The notes below the pieces were generated by a model. It saw nothing but the letters and a program-made list of their open reading frames with translations, searched no databases and was not told the DNA's origin. Made by a program: the position numbers and the translations under genes. From IMG/VR virus record IMGVR_UViG_3300037555_000192, positions 1-23,076 of that record: a stretch of 23,076 nt of DNA, one strand, 5' to 3'. Origin of the DNA: a virus. Positions within the stretch are counted from its first letter, which is position 1, and each line of letters starts with the position of its first letter. Shown piece by piece: positions 1 through 7,847 of this stretch.

Positions 1-595
1 GCGAGGACCGACTGTCACGCTGGACCATCGATTGGAGAGTCTGCTCTGTGATCAGGTCATTGCGAACCGGGTCAAACTGTGCCTGTGTCGCAAGCATCTC
101 ACGAGCGCGCCCGTCTTGACCGTAAGGGTCACGGGAAGAGAAGCCGCTGCCAGCCATGTCGGGCCGCGTCAGCGATGGTTCTTCCAGAAACACCTGACGC
201 TCTGGCTGACGAGGGTAATCTGGTACTTCTAGTGGCGCTGGCTCTTGTCGCCATGTTTGTTCCTGAGCACCCGCCGCTGGTGTGTGTGGCGAAGGCAACG
301 GAATCTCGGTCGGCACCACACCCGCGCCCGCCTGGGGTGCGTGAGCACTTGGTGATACGGAACGTACAGGTTCTTGAAGTTCGGCAAATGTGCTAACAGG
401 AGGTCGAGGGGGTTCATTCAATGGTGCCTGCTGAGTTGGTTGCGGTTGCTCAAATACACTGCCTGCCTCCATCAGATCGACCTCTGGTGTTTGTGGAGGT
501 GGCGCAGCGGCAGTGATCTGCTGGTTGATAGCAGAGCGAAGTATCTGCGCGATCTTACCGCTCAGTTTTTGTTCGAGTTCGTTAATTTCATCCAT
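1..595 (-). CDS. Pro/Gln-rich phage protein, C-terminus cut by the left edge
   Basis: The frame starts with ATG at 595 (MDEINELEQKLSGKI) and stays open to the window edge, giving about 198 visible codons with no stop. The first 25 residues look like an amphipathic helix. Residues about 35-150 are a low-complexity Pro/Gln/Ala/Glu region that is probably disordered, and the visible end becomes more ordered (MLATQAQFDPVRNDLITEQT). It lies 6 bp downstream of the tail-tube candidate in the same leftward operon, where many siphophages carry tail assembly or tape-measure genes, but nothing in the sequence proves either. No family is recognised. The Shine-Dalgarno site is weak, so translation may be coupled to the upstream gene. 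Confidence 0.7.
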   Translation of the reverse strand, partial: MDEINELEQKLSGKIAQILRSAINQQITAAAPPPQTPEVDLMEAGSVFEQPQPTQQAPLNEPPRPPVSTFAELQEPVRSVSPSAHAPQAGAGVVPTEIPLPSPHTPAAGAQEQTWRQEPAPLEVPDYPRQPERQVFLEEPSLTRPDMAGSGFSSRDPYGQDGRAREMLATQAQFDPVRNDLITEQTLQSMVQRDSRSS

Positions 596-601
596 TGGTT
601 C

Positions 602-1543
602 TTACGCGGTGTTGTCGTTGGTTACAACGAGTTCATTCGTCGACCCGACCTTACGGGCTTGGGCGTTTACGATCAACGGGACTTCTTGCTTGCCGTTGAT
701 GATTGGCGTCTCAATAGGCCACTGAAGCACGCCGAAAGTGAATAAGGTCGACTTGGTAGATGTCGTGAATTTAACCGTCGCCGTAGCCCCTGCCAGCGTG
801 ATGTTGTAGAGAGCTACGTTGCCTGAGTTCCAAGGCACCTGCGCACGGAACCCGATGTCGCGGTCACGAGGGATAAGCGAGTGAGGAACCAACGAGTTGA
901 CGTATCGAGCATAGATGTGATTGTCCCCGTAGATCATGAAGTTTTCGATGATCCGGGCTCCACCTTGGAGCGTGACAGCGGCGTCGCAGTCGGCGAACTG
1001 GTAGTACGTGCCAGTGTCCAGCGATGGAGCTGATCCAGGCCACGAGGTGCCCTTGGCGCTATCGCTGCCGATGATGTAGAGCCTGAGCATCAGCATGTCA
1101 GGTTCGCCGCGTTCGAGCAGTTCAGGTGCGCGACTACGCAACACCCACCGATCGACACAGCAGTTCTTGAACTCGAACGTGTCGTAGTCCATGTCGATCA
1201 GGATGCCGAAATACGGTTGCAGCTCAGTGAGCGAATGCACATCCCCCGACACGCTGTCACCGATCATGTGCGGCAGAAAGTCGGCGAACTGCTGGGAGCT
1301 GACCATCATGTCGATGTGGCCGGTGAAGTAGCTTGGGCCGTACCTCGCACGCTCGGAGCGATGCGAGCGACTGCCTGTGATGCCGTTGTCGGCACCAATG
1401 ACGCGACCTGTCTCCTTCATCGTGACGCTCGCGTACTCGATGATGGTTCCGTTTCCGGTGGAGTAGTCATGTGTATCGGTATCACCAGCCGCACTGATGA
1501 TGACCTTGGTAAAAACGCCTTGTGAGTGTGATCCGGCCGTCAT
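602..1543 (-). CDS. Putative major tail (tube) protein
   Basis: This is a 313-residue protein with a good ribosome site (GGGAG, 8 bases before ATG). It has mixed beta-rich composition with a block typical of phage tail tube subunits: an aromatic/basic stretch followed by a helix (YGPSYFTGHIDMMV, residues about 69-83), then FADFLPHMIGD (about 86-97). The C-terminal third is beta-strand rich and ends in Thr/Asn/Val repeats. Length and position, after the neck genes and at the start of the tail region, fit a tail tube protein of a long-tailed phage. The assignment is an inference from fold-like features and context; another virion structural role is possible. Confidence 0.55.
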   Translation of the reverse strand: MTAGSHSQGVFTKVIISAAGDTDTHDYSTGNGTIIEYASVTMKETGRVIGADNGITGSRSHRSERARYGPSYFTGHIDMMVSSQQFADFLPHMIGDSVSGDVHSLTELQPYFGILIDMDYDTFEFKNCCVDRWVLRSRAPELLERGEPDMLMLRLYIIGSDSAKGTSWPGSAPSLDTGTYYQFADCDAAVTLQGGARIIENFMIYGDNHIYARYVNSLVPHSLIPRDRDIGFRAQVPWNSGNVALYNITLAGATATVKFTTSTKSTLFTFGVLQWPIETPIINGKQEVPLIVNAQARKVGSTNELVVTNDNTA

Positions 1544-1547
1544 TGGT

Positions 1548-1865
1548 TTACTCCCTGTTTGGAGTCCCTGGAGATTGCGGGGTATAGTCTACAGTCTTTC
1601 CCTTACTTCTGGGAACGTAACTCGCAGAAAGGCTCGTCACGCTTGGGGTGTATCCGGCCGCTTGGCCCTTAGTTAACGGCCGGTAGTCAATACTTGCACC
1701 CTTGCTTGAAGCGTTGTAATCACTCGAATGGCCGGTGGTTCTCGGAATGTAGCGGGTGATAACGACGTTGGCGATGAGAACAGATGCTGAACCACGGAAC
1801 ACACCGCTAGCGAACACGTTCGCCGCGAATGTCTTGGCCTCGAATGTGTCTTTTGCACTAGCCAT
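1548..1865 (-). CDS. Small virion protein made of six 11-residue Tyr-Pro-Lys-Gly repeats
   Basis: This is a 105-residue protein whose ATG overlaps the stop of the fibre-like gene by 8 bp, so translation is probably coupled. Residues 1-38 are a Phe/Ala/Val-rich segment. From Tyr39 to the end the protein is six back-to-back units with Tyr at 39, 50, 61, 72, 83 and 94. The consensus is Y-x-P-x-(S/T)-K-G-x-x-x-D, for example YVPRSKGKTVD. The period is exactly 11 residues (the last unit has 12). No family is recognised. The regular spacing suggests a beta-structured or extended fibrous segment, perhaps a fibre accessory or adhesive component, given its place between the fibre-like gene and the tail-tube candidate. 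Confidence 0.75.
   Translation of the reverse strand: MASAKDTFEAKTFAANVFASGVFRGSASVLIANVVITRYIPRTTGHSSDYNASSKGASIDYRPLTKGQAAGYTPSVTSLSASYVPRSKGKTVDYTPQSPGTPNRE
1551..1751 (-). repeat. Six tandem 11-codon repeats
   Basis: This region encodes six consecutive units of about 33 bp, each starting with a Tyr codon. The units are conserved in protein pattern (Y-x-P-x-x-K-G-x-x-x-D) but have diverged at DNA level, so they look old and selected rather than recently duplicated. Confidence 0.75.
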
Positions 1866-3609
1866 ACACCACCGCTGTTCTATTTCCGCTGCTGTCTACC
1901 GTTACGGTGGCTCTAGTTGTCGCGCCGTCAAGCCCGACAAAGACCTCTGTTCCTCCTCCAGCACCAGATATCTCACCGCCGCAAATTGCTGCGATGATCT
2001 GCAGTGCGGCCGGCATGGTCTTGCCGTCCACGAGCACGAGGTCGAGTCCAGTCGACACGAGCGAGTACCCGGTTTTGGTTGTCGGGACGGCGTCGATCAG
2101 TGTCTTAAGCGCGCCAAGCCCATCTGTCCCGTTACTGAGATCAGTGTTCACTGTGTCGACCAGCGTTTTCAATGCTCCCAGTCCGTCAGTTCCGTTACTG
2201 AGATCAGTTTGGATTCCATCCGCGACAGTGTCTAACGTGTCTATCAACGCCTTGAGTGCGCCTAGTCCGTCCGTGCCGTTACTGAGATCGGTCTGCAACG
2301 CGGCGATCTCGGTGGCTATCGCGCCAAAACTACCGCCTGCAACATGTGAAGATTGGGTTTCGTCCCAAACTTGGTCAGCGATTGCGTTAGCTGTGGGTGG
2401 CGTGCCTGTATAGGCGCTGTCAGTACCGCGCATTGCTGTGGTTGGGATTGCGTCGATTAGGAGATCGAGACGACCGCCGTTGATCCAGTCGGTGCATGTA
2501 GCAAGACGAACTTCGGTACACACAGAGGCAAGGGCGGCAGAGTCGGTGCCGCGCATGGCGGTAGTCGGGATGGCGTCTATTGCTGTTTTCAGCGCGGTGA
2601 GTCCATCAGAACCGTTCGCTAGTTCGTCCCTGATCGTATCGAGCAGGCTCGCGCCGTTCTCTTCGAGTTCGGTTTGAATTTGAGCTACGGTCGGTGGCGT
2701 TCCAGTATAGGCGCTGTCAGTACCACGCATGGCGGTAGTTGGGACGGCATCAATCAATGTCTTGAGCGCGCCTAGTCCGTCCGTGCCGTTGGCCAGATCA
2801 GCAATAATGGTGTCTTGTTTGGCTTCAGTGGCATCCCCACCACCACCACCACCGGATGGCGCTTGCTCCAATGCGTTGGTGGTGAATCTGGATACGCCTG
2901 AGTCACTCTCGACAATTTCATTTAGTAGTGCGGTCGACGTTCCTGGTTTGCTTGCGGGATCGTAGTTAACAGCCAACAGATGGTCTAAGTGAATGTCAGT
3001 CAAGGCTGTCGCCACGTTCGCTGGGGTTGCAGCGCTGTCAGTACCACGCATGGCTGTGGTTGGGACGGCATCAATCAATGTCTTGAGTGCGCCTAGTCCG
3101 TCCGTGCCGTTAGCCAGATCAGCCATAATGGCGGCTGTATTGGTGGCGAGCGAGGACGCGGAAACTATGCTGCCACCACAGGCGATGAGATCCACTTTAG
3201 GTAAGCCTGCAATCGATGTGGCGACACATGCCGAACCGAGCCACTTAGTCACGTCAGCGGAACGTGCGCTCAGCGGGATCAACTGGGCTTCCGCTTTAAC
3301 ACCGGTAAAGAAAATGTGGATAATGACGTAGTCCCCGGCAGAGACAGCAGCGTCTGGTAGATCCAGTCGGTAAAGCCCCTTGGCATTAGTGGCGTCAACC
3401 TCCTTGAATCCCCCGTCTGCATGTAGGGACGAAGGGTTGCCAAGAGTAACCAAACTAATGGTCACTTCAGTACCGCGATTGCGAGTGTACGAGCACTTGA
3501 CACCTGCCGAGTTGTAAAGCAGTCCTGTCTCTTCCAAGAACGTGGTGGAATCTACGAGCATAAAGTAGATCGTTACGTCCGTGTCACCGGCTACGATTCC
3601 GTAGTCCAT
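1858..3609 (-). CDS. Repeat-rich modular tail fibre/baseplate-like protein
   Basis: This protein has about 583 residues. ATG at 3609 lies 5 bases after a G-rich ribosome site and overlaps the upstream stop (TGATG); GTG at 3612 is an alternative start. Residues 1-115 resemble the N-terminal domain of modular phage fibre/baseplate proteins (VDSTTFLEETGL, SYTRNRGTEV, GLYRLDLPDAAV). The middle, about 165-512, carries roughly seven copies of a unit containing L(A/S)NG(T/S)DGLGALKTLIDA, several followed by PTTAMRGTDSA. A six-Gly linker lies at about 254-259. The C-terminal 70 residues form a small hydrophobic and beta module (ALQIIAAICGG, then VTVDSSGNRTAVVYG). The role in host or surface binding is inferred from architecture and position. 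Confidence 0.7.
   Translation of the reverse strand: MDYGIVAGDTDVTIYFMLVDSTTFLEETGLLYNSAGVKCSYTRNRGTEVTISLVTLGNPSSLHADGGFKEVDATNAKGLYRLDLPDAAVSAGDYVIIHIFFTGVKAEAQLIPLSARSADVTKWLGSACVATSIAGLPKVDLIACGGSIVSASSLATNTAAIMADLANGTDGLGALKTLIDAVPTTAMRGTDSAATPANVATALTDIHLDHLLAVNYDPASKPGTSTALLNEIVESDSGVSRFTTNALEQAPSGGGGGGDATEAKQDTIIADLANGTDGLGALKTLIDAVPTTAMRGTDSAYTGTPPTVAQIQTELEENGASLLDTIRDELANGSDGLTALKTAIDAIPTTAMRGTDSAALASVCTEVRLATCTDWINGGRLDLLIDAIPTTAMRGTDSAYTGTPPTANAIADQVWDETQSSHVAGGSFGAIATEIAALQTDLSNGTDGLGALKALIDTLDTVADGIQTDLSNGTDGLGALKTLVDTVNTDLSNGTDGLGALKTLIDAVPTTKTGYSLVSTGLDLVLVDGKTMPAALQIIAAICGGEISGAGGGTEVFVGLDGATTRATVTVDSSGNRTAVVYG
2070..3125 (-). repeat. Dispersed in-gene repeats of the fibre-like gene
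   Basis: Blocks encoding NGTDGLGALKTLIDA and PTTAMRGTDSA recur, notably around 2070-2140, 2240-2290, 2410-2460, 2540-2620, 2710-2800 and 3030-3120. The copies near 2716-2805 and 3030-3122 are almost identical at DNA level, so copy number could change by recombination. Confidence 0.7.
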
Positions 3610-4166
3610 CACATCCCCCCGCTAACTTGAAATCCACCGGACAGTTGCGAGTGTACTGGCGATCCTCCTGCTGGCGAACCCGCGTCTGGGCACTCAAACC
3701 ATGCGCGATTAACATACGACGTTATCATTGCGCCCCCACTCGTATCAGTTGCAGTAATCACCAGATTTAAGTCAGTATAATCAGTTAGCTCAGTGTCGAT
3801 ATCGGTTGAAGCCAAAACCATCGTATAATCAGTCCCCGATTCATCTGCCGAATACGCTACGGAGAAATCCTGATTTTTAAGAGACGTGGTCCCCTGTTTC
3901 AAGTTGATATTAAGCGTGACGCTTCCCGCATACTCATCGTCCACATAGGCATTAACCACCACCTTGTGGTTAGTGTGATCCGCTGGATCTGTTACGTTAC
4001 CCAAGGTAAATGTAGCTTCTTCGCCAGAGTCGTCCGAGTGTGACACATATATGCTGTCCGTCCCTCCCGAAACCTCATCAATGGCTTCGTATAAATCACC
4101 CGACATTGCGCTGCTCGCCCAATTCCCAATAGCAGTGTCAGAATCTGGTCGTCCGTATTGTGTCAT
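3609..4166 (-). CDS. Virion-associated protein, beta-rich and acidic
   Basis: This is a 185-residue protein, acidic and rich in Thr/Ser/Asp/Val, with alternating hydrophobic strands (KVVVNAYVDDEYAGSVTLNINL, split over residues about 68-90). It looks like an immunoglobulin- or jelly-roll-like beta domain. The start follows RPDSDTAIGNW and a Glu/Asp-rich loop. The Gly/Ser-rich C-terminus (GGSPVHSQLSGGFQVSGGM) resembles a tail-fibre linker. There is no clear Shine-Dalgarno site; the ATG overlaps the stop of a 20-codon ORF (ATGA), suggesting coupled translation. It precedes the repeat-rich fibre-like gene, so a fibre or tail accessory role is inferred. No family is recognised. Confidence 0.7.
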   Translation of the reverse strand: MTQYGRPDSDTAIGNWASSAMSGDLYEAIDEVSGGTDSIYVSHSDDSGEEATFTLGNVTDPADHTNHKVVVNAYVDDEYAGSVTLNINLKQGTTSLKNQDFSVAYSADESGTDYTMVLASTDIDTELTDYTDLNLVITATDTSGGAMITSYVNRAWFECPDAGSPAGGSPVHSQLSGGFQVSGGM

Positions 4167-4225
4167 ACTTGCACCAGCTCGTTTAAGATATTTACGCAGC
4201 TTGTCGATGTGATCGAATCAGCCAT
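4163..4225 (-). CDS. Possible 20-residue coupled leader ORF or gene remnant
   Basis: This is a short frame beginning MADSITSTSCVNILNELVQV. It overlaps the preceding 15-codon ORF (4218-4265) and ends in an ATGA overlap with the next gene. Its start resembles the start of the upstream 155-residue neck protein (MADPVYVQALNEV), so it could be a decayed duplicate or a coupling peptide. Coding status is uncertain. Confidence 0.25.
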   Translation of the reverse strand: MADSITSTSCVNILNELVQV

Positions 4226-4265
4226 GCGTCACCGCATCGCATTCGTCCGATGTTTCCCAAGCCAT
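4218..4265 (-). CDS. Possible 15-residue coupled ORF
   Basis: The ATG lies in a TGATG overlap with the stop of the 155-residue gene, and the frame stops after 15 codons inside the next short ORF. It may serve only to hand ribosomes across the 99-bp gap between 4166 and 4265. No function can be read from it. Confidence 0.15.
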   Translation of the reverse strand: MAWETSDECDAVTHG

Positions 4266-4732
4266 CACACGTCCCGTGGTTCAAGAAAGTGCGTCCAAAC
4301 CGTCCAACTGTAAACATCTACGTCTTTGTTACTGAACTCTGCTGGTGGCCTCGGCCCATCAGTGACCGTGGTTGTCTGCTCGTCGGTGCCAGTGTCCACG
4401 ACTCCCGACATGACCCTTTGACGGTGGAACTTGCGAATCAGTAACTGCCTGAGGGCGTGAACGGCAATCAAGTCAAGGGACATCTTCATCTCGTGCGACT
4501 TACAAACGATCACGTGGCAAGGGTAGCTGTATTGATCACGCTCGTTGGTGCCGGATCCAGGGAACTCTTTCGGCATGTCCTCGAACCGGATAGTGACGCC
4601 GCCAACGTCAAAGATATTTCGCCAGTTCAGTCGCAGGACTTCTACCGCGTCCGTGCGCAGGCCCGTCTTGGTCAGCGCTTCAACCGCTGTCTTGACTTCA
4701 TTAAGAGCTTGGACATAAACGGGGTCTGCCAT
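4265..4732 (-). CDS. Putative neck/tail-completion protein
   Basis: This is a 155-residue protein starting MADPVYVQALNEVKTAVEAL, an N-terminal helix, followed by a mixed alpha/beta body (VGGVTIRFEDM, then VIVCKSHEMKMSLDLIAVHALRQLL split around residues 82-106). Tail-terminator and neck proteins of long-tailed phages are often of this size and sit between connector and tail genes, as here. The ribosome site is weak. It is followed by two tiny overlapping ORFs. Functional assignment is contextual and tentative. Confidence 0.75.
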   Translation of the reverse strand: MADPVYVQALNEVKTAVEALTKTGLRTDAVEVLRLNWRNIFDVGGVTIRFEDMPKEFPGSGTNERDQYSYPCHVIVCKSHEMKMSLDLIAVHALRQLLIRKFHRQRVMSGVVDTGTDEQTTTVTDGPRPPAEFSNKDVDVYSWTVWTHFLEPRDV

Positions 4733-4740
4733 TTCAACTC

Positions 4741-5922
4741 TTACCGGGTGAAGCTGGAGTCAATGGAGTTAGCAATGTATGTCAAGTTGCCAGACTGGCC
4801 ACCTGAGGAATTCGTCTGAATGACTCGGTCGTCAAATGCCCCTGCTCGCCGCAGGCATTTCTGCGAGTAAGCGAACCTGTCATCAAACGTGGATCGATCG
4901 AAGATGCGAGCACACTCTGCCTCGGCCAAGGCGTGAAGCGCTTCAAGCATGGACCCGGCCTCAATGTTGAGAGGATCAGAGATAGTGAACTTGGTTGACG
5001 ATGCGATGTTGCCCGTAATAGACGCATCGATAGTCAGTGTTGTTGTGTTGGATAACCCCGATATGATCCTCTGCTCAACAAACGGATTGTCCACACCAGC
5101 AACGTCGCCAATGACGCTAGTCGGCTCGTCTGTCGTGTCACCGAACCGCAAGACGGAACCGACCATGTGCTTGGTGAACGTGGTGCCAACCCCGGTTACG
5201 GTTGTACCCGAAGTTGACACAGTGCCGGTCGAGTACTTCTCAACTCGCAGCGAGTTACCCTCTCCTCGCATCATGTACTCGTACGTTCTGGCTGTTGCCG
5301 GTGGCTGTCCGAACCCAATGGCCATCGTTCCGAAGTAGTTGTGATCACCGAAGATCGAGTAATACCACGGCTGACCTGTCGTCACGTACCCCAACTTACG
5401 TTGCAGGAACTCGTTGGGGTCAACGTACTCAAGGACCTTAGACACTGACGTCACGTCGATAATGTTGCCGGCCGTGATGAAGTTGATCGGCAGCGGATAA
5501 GAGTCTCGATACCACTGGTACGCCGTTGCCGCAACGTCAGCAGCAGGGTTGGAGTTCACGGACAGTGTCAACACTGTGTCGCTGACTCGTGTCTCCACCT
5601 CGTAATGCACCTGGGAAATAATGACGTAACCAAATGCTGCATCACTTGGCCATGCACCCCCAGTGAGCGTGACCTCCCGTTCGTTGGTGCCTCCGGTGTG
5701 GTCATAGACAAGAGTCCCAGTCCCGTAAGACGCGGTCGTTTGAAGCGACCTCTTCTGCAGACTATGCGACCAATTGCGGGCTCGGTAGAGTGAACGATAC
5801 CCGGCGAGCGCAGCACGCTTGGCACCACGCAGCTTTCTGCCTGCGCGACTGAGATCGAACACATCGAGCAAGTGCTCGACAAGGTCCTGAAACGTCCACA
5901 GTGCGGTTTCTGCGGCAGTCAT
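4741..5922 (-). CDS. Putative head-tail adaptor/connector protein
   Basis: This is a 393-residue protein with ribosome site GAGG 5 bases before ATG. Residues 1-60 form helices of the adaptor type (TFQDLVEHLLDVFDL, then ALAGYRSLYRARNW). The middle is beta-rich with inserted Thr/Gly repeats resembling Ig-like or barrel strands (TVSTSGTTVTGVGTTFTKHM, about 235-254). The C-terminus returns to helices (MLEALHALAEAECARIFDR, about 330-348), followed by a flexible tail. An N-terminal helical bundle with a large beta insertion downstream of the portal is common in connector proteins. The match is by architecture only. Confidence 0.7.
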   Translation of the reverse strand: MTAAETALWTFQDLVEHLLDVFDLSRAGRKLRGAKRAALAGYRSLYRARNWSHSLQKRSLQTTASYGTGTLVYDHTGGTNEREVTLTGGAWPSDAAFGYVIISQVHYEVETRVSDTVLTLSVNSNPAADVAATAYQWYRDSYPLPINFITAGNIIDVTSVSKVLEYVDPNEFLQRKLGYVTTGQPWYYSIFGDHNYFGTMAIGFGQPPATARTYEYMMRGEGNSLRVEKYSTGTVSTSGTTVTGVGTTFTKHMVGSVLRFGDTTDEPTSVIGDVAGVDNPFVEQRIISGLSNTTTLTIDASITGNIASSTKFTISDPLNIEAGSMLEALHALAEAECARIFDRSTFDDRFAYSQKCLRRAGAFDDRVIQTNSSGGQSGNLTYIANSIDSSFTR

Positions 5923-5929
5923 GAGTTCC

Positions 5930-6301
5930 TCATTCGGAGAGCGTTAGGAAGACATCGCCGTCGTTGTCACTCTGAATCTTGACGGCAGTTGCACCATGCA
6001 ATTCTGGCGGGAGCAAGTAAGCCTTGGTCGCTGCAACGGTCTGGGTGATCGCTGTGCCACCTTCATCGTGAAGGGGAATGAACGTGCCACCCATCGACTC
6101 AGCTACGTGAAAGGTTAGCAATGTTATCGTCGATCCTGTTGGAATGATGATATGACCCAGTCGCATTCCAGCGAACGGGATCTCGGGAGTGTCAGCGACG
6201 ACCGAGTCGAGCGTCTTTGATAGTTCTCGGCACGTGTGCCCGCCTGTTGGCGCGAGGACAACCCGATCTGTGTTTTCCATACCTAGTGCGTCTAAAGACA
6301 T
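5930..6301 (-). CDS. Small beta-rich virion protein
   Basis: This is a 123-residue protein with a Thr/Val-rich, alternating pattern (LGHIIIPTGSTITLLTFHVAE, split over about 48-68) and a C-terminal Asp/Gly strand pair. It looks like a single compact beta domain, as seen in head decoration or neck accessory proteins. Its start at 6301 lies 15 bp after the stop of the 49-residue basic protein; the internal Met8 is a less likely start. No named family is recognised, and the structural role is inferred from neighbours. Confidence 0.7.
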   Translation of the reverse strand: MSLDALGMENTDRVVLAPTGGHTCRELSKTLDSVVADTPEIPFAGMRLGHIIIPTGSTITLLTFHVAESMGGTFIPLHDEGGTAITQTVAATKAYLLPPELHGATAVKIQSDNDGDVFLTLSE

Positions 6302-6315
6302 GGCTGGATGATTCC

Positions 6316-6465
6316 CTATTCAATGCCCACCGACGCGGCGATCTTTCCGCCGATACTGTCGCCGTGCAGGCGTTTAAGCTGGATGACCTCTAGTTTGGTC
6401 AGTTTCATTGACGACGCTTTCTTGGCGGCGGGTTTCGCCGCTTTCTCGGCTTTTTCCTTACCCAT
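6316..6465 (-). CDS. 49-residue Lys/Ala-rich basic protein
   Basis: This short gene has a strong ribosome site (AAAGGTGA, 7 bases before ATG) and ends at TAG 6316-6318. The N-terminal 20 residues are Lys/Ala/Glu-rich (MGKEKAEKAAKPAAKKASS). The second half, LTKLEVIQLKRLHGDSIGGK, looks like one helix followed by a turn. It lies between two virion genes and is co-directional with them. The basic tail could bind DNA or an acidic capsid surface, but no function is known. Confidence 0.6.
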   Translation of the reverse strand: MGKEKAEKAAKPAAKKASSMKLTKLEVIQLKRLHGDSIGGKIAASVGIE

Positions 6466-6510
6466 CGTAGGGTCACCTTTGCGTGGAATGACGGTCAGTT
6501 ACTGGACGAT

Positions 6511-7047
6511 TTACGACGCGATGGCTTCAAGTTCAGTTAACTTGATGTCACGGTAGAAGACGCGAATCTTCAGCGGACTGTTACCCGTGGTGACTTCGCC
6601 GGAGAGGATGTGAACCACGATAGCCGCATTGGCTACAGACGCGATCACGCTGGTCAGGTTGGTGCCACTGGGACCAACGAGGGCAAGCGAGTCTGAGGTC
6701 TGGTCAAGGAAACCAGTGGACTCAACCGTCTGCGAGACGTTGACGCCGGCAGCGTTAGTGTACTTGAACACAATATCCTCTCCACTAGCGATGCCTGCAT
6801 AGGCCGCGCTGTTGTAGTCGATGAGGATTTGAGCGCCCAAGAACTCACGGTAGATGCCGGCACCTGGAGCGGCAGCGACCTCGATCGGAGTGGCGTACAG
6901 CGCCAGCACTTGGGCAGTCGTGATCAACTTGTCGACGTACTTTGCGCCTCCGGTACCGTCGAGAGTGTTGAGCACTTCCTCGCCGGCAGCAGCGTTTCCT
7001 AAGCCAACGAGAAGTGCGTTCCGTGTTTGTTGTGACATGAGAGTCAT
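6511..7047 (-). CDS. Virion structural protein, head fibre/decoration type
   Basis: This is a 178-residue protein with ribosome site AAGGA 9 bases before ATG. The sequence KLITTAQVLALYATPIEVA followed by AAPGAGIYREFLGAQILIDY and a Tyr-Thr-Asn strand (about 43-95) is a pattern seen in small phage virion proteins that form a beta sandwich on the capsid or neck. The C-terminus is strand-rich (AAIVVHILSGEVTTGNSPLK). Position among neck/head genes agrees. The exact role (decoration, head fibre or neck) cannot be decided from sequence. Confidence 0.7.
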   Translation of the reverse strand: MTLMSQQTRNALLVGLGNAAAGEEVLNTLDGTGGAKYVDKLITTAQVLALYATPIEVAAAPGAGIYREFLGAQILIDYNSAAYAGIASGEDIVFKYTNAAGVNVSQTVESTGFLDQTSDSLALVGPSGTNLTSVIASVANAAIVVHILSGEVTTGNSPLKIRVFYRDIKLTELEAIAS

Positions 7048-7082
7048 GGCGTATTCCTTTTCGGACGTGAGGTCGTGAGTGG

Positions 7083-7847
7083 TTACTTCGTCTTTTTTCG
7101 GGGGTTCTTCTTTCGCTTAGTCTTCTTGAGGTCTTTACTTGTGAACGCTGGCTTGATGTCCGGTGCGTTCTCGAACTGACCGAATAGATCGGAGTCGGCC
7201 ATGCCATGTCTCTGCTTCATCGTCTGGGCGATTTCATCGATCGACGAGCCCTGCGCATCAGGGTTGGTCATCTTCTCGACCATCGCCAGCTCGCGTGAGC
7301 GGACGGGGTCAAGGTGTTTGCCGCTCGGAGTTCCTTCCTCGTGCCGGCTAAGGTCGGCGTTTGTCTTGACCATCCCGTCGCAGGACCAGTTGCGTTGTTC
7401 GCAGATCGCTTTGATGTGACCTCGACCACCGGTCGCAGGAATGAACGCTTCAGGATCTCCCTCGAACCGTGCCAAGGCTGACGAGTACATATCGTGGATG
7501 CCGGGGTTATATCCGTGCGAACGTGCGATGCTGGCCAGATGGTTGAGCTGCGCCTCGCCACCTTCTCCGCTGAACTGTTTGTCGAGCGTGCCAATGTTCT
7601 CGAACAGTTCCCGGTCGGTGACTGCTGACGCGGACTGCTGACAGGCCGTCATCGCCGCCCACGCGTGCGCCACACCCTCAAGTCGCTGGCTGAAGTAGAA
7701 CAGGAGCATGACCTCGTTGTCGGCTATCTGCGAGTCGCGGCATTCCGGGTACGTCTCAATGAGATCGTCGAGGTTGTGCGTGCCGTCCCGAAGCAGTTGA
7801 GCGACTTGCCGGGCACCTTCGAGGATGTATGGCATTTGAATTGGCAT
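7083..7847 (-). CDS. Hypothetical head protein with Lys-rich tail
   Basis: This is a 254-residue protein directly downstream of the portal gene and coupled to a 23-codon ORF (TAATG overlap). It is mostly helical (LEGARQVAQLLRDGTHNLDD, then ELFENIGTLDKQF). Asp/Glu-rich loops lead into a strongly basic C-terminus (about 240-254: Lys, Arg, Asn and Pro only). The basic tail suggests contact with DNA or with acidic partners inside the head. No protease or nuclease motif is apparent. The family is not recognised. Confidence 0.7.
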   Translation of the reverse strand: MPIQMPYILEGARQVAQLLRDGTHNLDDLIETYPECRDSQIADNEVMLLFYFSQRLEGVAHAWAAMTACQQSASAVTDRELFENIGTLDKQFSGEGGEAQLNHLASIARSHGYNPGIHDMYSSALARFEGDPEAFIPATGGRGHIKAICEQRNWSCDGMVKTNADLSRHEEGTPSGKHLDPVRSRELAMVEKMTNPDAQGSSIDEIAQTMKQRHGMADSDLFGQFENAPDIKPAFTSKDLKKTKRKKNPRKKTK

